This document shows, in pieces, positions 33,236 to 35,468 of a stretch of 35,468 nt of DNA (position 1 is the stretch's first letter; each line of letters begins with the position of its first letter). The notes under the pieces are model-generated. The model worked only from the letters and a program-made list of their open reading frames with translations, ran no database searches and was not told where the DNA came from. Source of the stretch: Tannerella sp. (lineage in GTDB: Bacteria > Bacteroidota > Bacteroidia > Bacteroidales > Tannerellaceae); assembly GCA_031277335.1 (NCBI GenBank), contig JAITMM010000129.1, forward strand, positions 1-35,468, written 5' to 3'. Both the position numbers and the translations under genes were made by a program.

Positions 33236-34072
33236 ATGCGGAATCGCATTTTCAGAATACTTCCCGCCATCTGTATTATGCTGATATTCTTTATATTAAA
33301 TACTCATGCGCAGTATATTCCCCAGTACATGACGCTCAATCCCGGCGAGAAAGTGACTTATGACGTTTATCTCAAATGGGGTATCTTGATGCCTCATGCG
33401 GGCGTTGCGAACATCTCCTTTAATAAAACAAGTTTTAAAGGTCAGCCTGCCTCGCGATACAGACTTTCGTTTCATACGGCCAATATTTTCGAGACGGTTT
33501 TTAAGATGCGTGATACGCTCAACTGCTTTTACAACGCAGACAACACGTTGTTACACAGTTTGAAACACACGGTAGAAGGCGGTTACGACTCGACTGATGA
33601 ATTGACATTTAAATACGACGGACTTCGCACATCCATACATTCCGTTCGTTACACGCCTACTGTCACAAAGATAGATACTACGCTTCAAGTAGCGTCAGGT
33701 TATACATCTGATATGTTGGGCGCTACATTTTATTTAAGGACCATAGACTGGAAAAACATGAAGATAGGAGATACGTTCACGTTCACCGTCGCCATCGGCC
33801 GGGACCTGGTGCCTATCACATATCGCTATCAGGGTCAATCTGTTGTAGAACGCGGAAACGTAAAGTTCCGAACGCATTATGTCATCATCGACATCCATGA
33901 CGAAGCCTTTACCGAAACCAAAGCATCGGCCGAAGTGTGGCTTGGCGACGACGACAATCATATCCCCATCAAAATTAGGACAAAAATAAAAGTAGGCTAT
34001 GCCGAAGTGCATTATAAATCGTCCGAAAACCTCAAGGCGCCCCTCGATTGCCGGGTAGAATTGAAAAAATAA
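33236..34072 (+). CDS. DUF3108 domain-containing exported protein
   Basis: This 278-residue protein starts at ATG 33236 with a signal peptide (residues 1-26, ending NTHAQ). The longer reading back to 33038 overlaps the Ig-like gene and encodes arginine/tryptophan-rich sequence unlike a protein N-terminus, so it is rejected. The mature part begins YIPQYMTLNPGEKVTYDVYLKWGILMPHAGVANISF, the usual opening of DUF3108 proteins. GYTSDMLGATFYLRTIDWKNMKIGDTFTFTV and a C-terminal AEVWLGDDDNHIPIKIRTKIKVGYAEV follow. The domain is common in periplasmic proteins of Bacteroidota and proteobacteria, with no firm function. It is probably co-transcribed with the Ig-like lipoprotein gene. Confidence 0.85.
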   Translation: MRNRIFRILPAICIMLIFFILNTHAQYIPQYMTLNPGEKVTYDVYLKWGILMPHAGVANISFNKTSFKGQPASRYRLSFHTANIFETVFKMRDTLNCFYNADNTLLHSLKHTVEGGYDSTDELTFKYDGLRTSIHSVRYTPTVTKIDTTLQVASGYTSDMLGATFYLRTIDWKNMKIGDTFTFTVAIGRDLVPITYRYQGQSVVERGNVKFRTHYVIIDIHDEAFTETKASAEVWLGDDDNHIPIKIRTKIKVGYAEVHYKSSENLKAPLDCRVELKK

Positions 34073-34080
34073 TTTTTTAT

Positions 34081-34113
34081 TTTGCGTTCATATTAGAATT
34101 ATATTTACATTTG
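34081..34113 (+). promoter_or_regulatory. Promoter of the tryptophanase-like gene
   Basis: TTTG at 34081-34084, a 21-base spacer and TACATTTG at 34106-34113 match both Bacteroidota boxes. The leader of about 38 bases is very AT-rich and has no Shine-Dalgarno sequence. Confidence 0.6.
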
Positions 34114-34157
34114 CATTTTATATCATTTTTATCATTTCAAATATTCATTAATTATCT

Positions 34158-35468
34158 ATGGAAAAGATCAAGTTTTACAAATCAGAGAGTATTCCTCTGG
34201 AATTACACAAGGTACGGATTGTACAGAAATTGCATTTTGTGCCTATCGAGAGACGTTTACAGGCGTTGTATGAAGCCGGATTCAACACCTTTCAGTTGTC
34301 AACGAAAGACGTATTCCTCGACATGCTGACCGACAGCGGAACCAATGCAATGAGTGACAATCAGTTGGCCGCCATGATGCAGGCTGACGACGCTTATGCA
34401 GGTTCGCAGAGTTTCTTCCGTCTGCAGCAGGCAGTGGAAGATGTATTGGGCAAAAAATATTTCCTGCCCGTGCATCAAGGCCGTGCAGCAGAGAGCATTA
34501 TCAGTATCACTTTCGTCAAAAAGGGAGACGTGATCCCGATGAACTATCATTTCACCACCGCCCTTGCCCATATCACGCAGAACGGAGGCCGGATTGAGGA
34601 GCTTTTGCACGACGATGCACTTAACATCAAGAGCGATAATCCTTTCAAAGGAAATATGGATATCGACAAGTTGGTGGCCTGCATCGAGAAGAACGGGAAA
34701 GAGAACATTCCGTTTATCAGAATGGAAGCCTCGACGAACCTGATCGGAGGCCAGCCGTTCTCTATCGCCAACCTGATGGATGTACGCCGCGTGGCTGACA
34801 AGTACGGGATTATGCTGGTGCTCGATGCCAGTTTGATCGGCGAAAATGCCTATCTTGTCAAACAGCGCGAAAAGGAATGGCAGGAAAACTCGATGGCCGA
34901 TATCCTGAAGACGATGACGAATATGGCCGATCTGGTATATTTCTCTTCCCGCAAATTGAGTTCATCGCGTGGCGGCGGTCTATGTACCAACAGGAAAGAC
35001 CTTTATCTGAAGATGGAGGCGCTCGTTCCGTTGTTTGAAGGCTTCCTGACGTATGGCGGTATGTCGATACGCGAGATTGAAGCGATGGCAGTGGGCTTGT
35101 ATGAGACGCTGGACGATACCGTCACCGGTCAAAGCCCTGAATTTATCAAGTACGTAGTCAATGAGTTAGACAAACTGGGAATCCCTGTTGTCATGCCGGC
35201 CGGCGTCTTGGGCGTCCACGTAGACGCCAAGCAGATATGCTCGCACGTGCCGCAGACGCAATATCAGGCAGGCGCTTTGGCAGCAGCCTTCTTCCTGATC
35301 TCGGGCGTCAGGGGAATGGAGCGCGGCTCGGTCTCCAACCAGCGCGACGAGAACGGCAACGAGACGTGGGCTGACATGGAACTGCTCCGTCTGGCAGTGC
35401 CGCGACGCGTATTTACCCTCTCGCAAGTCAAATATGTCATCGACCGCATGTTGTGGCTCTATGACAAC
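34158..35468 (+). CDS. Tryptophanase-like PLP-dependent beta-eliminating lyase (3' truncated by window)
   Basis: The first 437 residues are present, open to the last base; about 15-25 residues are probably missing. The protein belongs to the tryptophanase/tyrosine phenol-lyase family, which splits the side chain from an amino acid to give pyruvate and ammonia. Landmarks are LTDSGTNAMSDNQLAAMM at 57-74, DDAYAGSQSFF, HQGRAAE at 106-112, IGGQPFS at 197-203, the PLP-nitrogen-binding Asp223 in LDASLIGENAYLVK, the Schiff-base Lys266 in FSSRK, and LRLAVPRRVFT. Compared with the tryptophanases I recall from E. coli and Bacteroides, the Arg after the cofactor Asp (DxxRFAENA) is Leu here, and the text after Lys266 differs from KDGxVNxGG. 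It may therefore be a paralogue with a different substrate, so no symbol is given. Confidence 0.8.
   Translation, partial: MEKIKFYKSESIPLELHKVRIVQKLHFVPIERRLQALYEAGFNTFQLSTKDVFLDMLTDSGTNAMSDNQLAAMMQADDAYAGSQSFFRLQQAVEDVLGKKYFLPVHQGRAAESIISITFVKKGDVIPMNYHFTTALAHITQNGGRIEELLHDDALNIKSDNPFKGNMDIDKLVACIEKNGKENIPFIRMEASTNLIGGQPFSIANLMDVRRVADKYGIMLVLDASLIGENAYLVKQREKEWQENSMADILKTMTNMADLVYFSSRKLSSSRGGGLCTNRKDLYLKMEALVPLFEGFLTYGGMSIREIEAMAVGLYETLDDTVTGQSPEFIKYVVNELDKLGIPVVMPAGVLGVHVDAKQICSHVPQTQYQAGALAAAFFLISGVRGMERGSVSNQRDENGNETWADMELLRLAVPRRVFTLSQVKYVIDRMLWLYDN

Overview
The window looks like chromosomal DNA from a member of the Bacteroidota, most likely order Bacteroidales. The evidence is: many genes are preceded by the TAnnTTTG -7 element of this phylum, usually without a strong Shine-Dalgarno sequence; both tRNAs lack an encoded CCA; and the gene content is typical (carbon starvation protein CstA, Ig-like lipoprotein, DUF3108 protein, DUF4143 ATPase, bacterial GH3 enzyme, DEAD-box helicase with DbpA-type RNA-binding domain, tryptophanase-like enzyme). 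Base composition is moderate, with an AT-rich stretch at about 3.5-5.0 kb. No species can be named from the sequence alone.

Layout. 1-1194: 3' end of topA. 1222-3458 (minus): two-gene operon of a Tat-exported Gfo/Idh/MocA oxidoreductase and a NagB-like sugar-phosphate deaminase/isomerase. 3651-5027: AT-rich island with a lone methyltransferase, a nested palindromic element and a pair of 27-bp repeats ending in a promoter. 5028-6374: DUF4143 ATPase, convergent with a GH3 adenylate-forming enzyme (6368-7882). 8077-9926: sirtuin, then an ECF sigma factor overlapping a one-pass membrane protein, its probable anti-sigma factor. 9982-16022 (minus): an accessory cell-envelope lipid module resembling the non-ketosynthase part of aryl-polyene/flexirubin loci: a LolA-like carrier, a lipoprotein, a hot-dog dehydratase fused to a GT2 glycosyltransferase, and an MMPL exporter fused to a PlsC acyltransferase and a methyltransferase-like tail. 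ruvC lies upstream. 16722-19211: divergent GH38-like exported glycosidase. 19357-20270: tRNA-Ala(GGC) and a HicAB toxin-antitoxin pair. 20275-22077 (minus): cstA. 22272-22344 (minus): tRNA-Lys(TTT). 22496-23998: PBP4-type carboxypeptidase. 24113-31082: GNAT-like protein, parE, coaD, S41 protease and DEAD-box helicase, closely packed on one strand. 31210-34072: Ig-like lipoprotein and DUF3108 protein. 34158-35468: tryptophanase-like lyase cut by the window end.

How the genes work together. Most of the window is housekeeping: DNA topology (topA, parE), recombination (ruvC), CoA synthesis (coaD), envelope proteolysis and peptidoglycan editing, RNA remodelling. The most unusual part is the 9982-16022 module. 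It has the enzymes expected to finish, acylate, glycosylate and move a polyene- or fatty-acid-like lipid to the outer membrane, but no ketosynthase or acyl carrier protein lies beside it. Other points of interest are the nested palindromic element, the repeated promoter box of the DUF4143 ATPase, a sirtuin without its zinc cysteines, and two enzymes (GH38-like and tryptophanase-like) that have lost residues normally conserved in their families.
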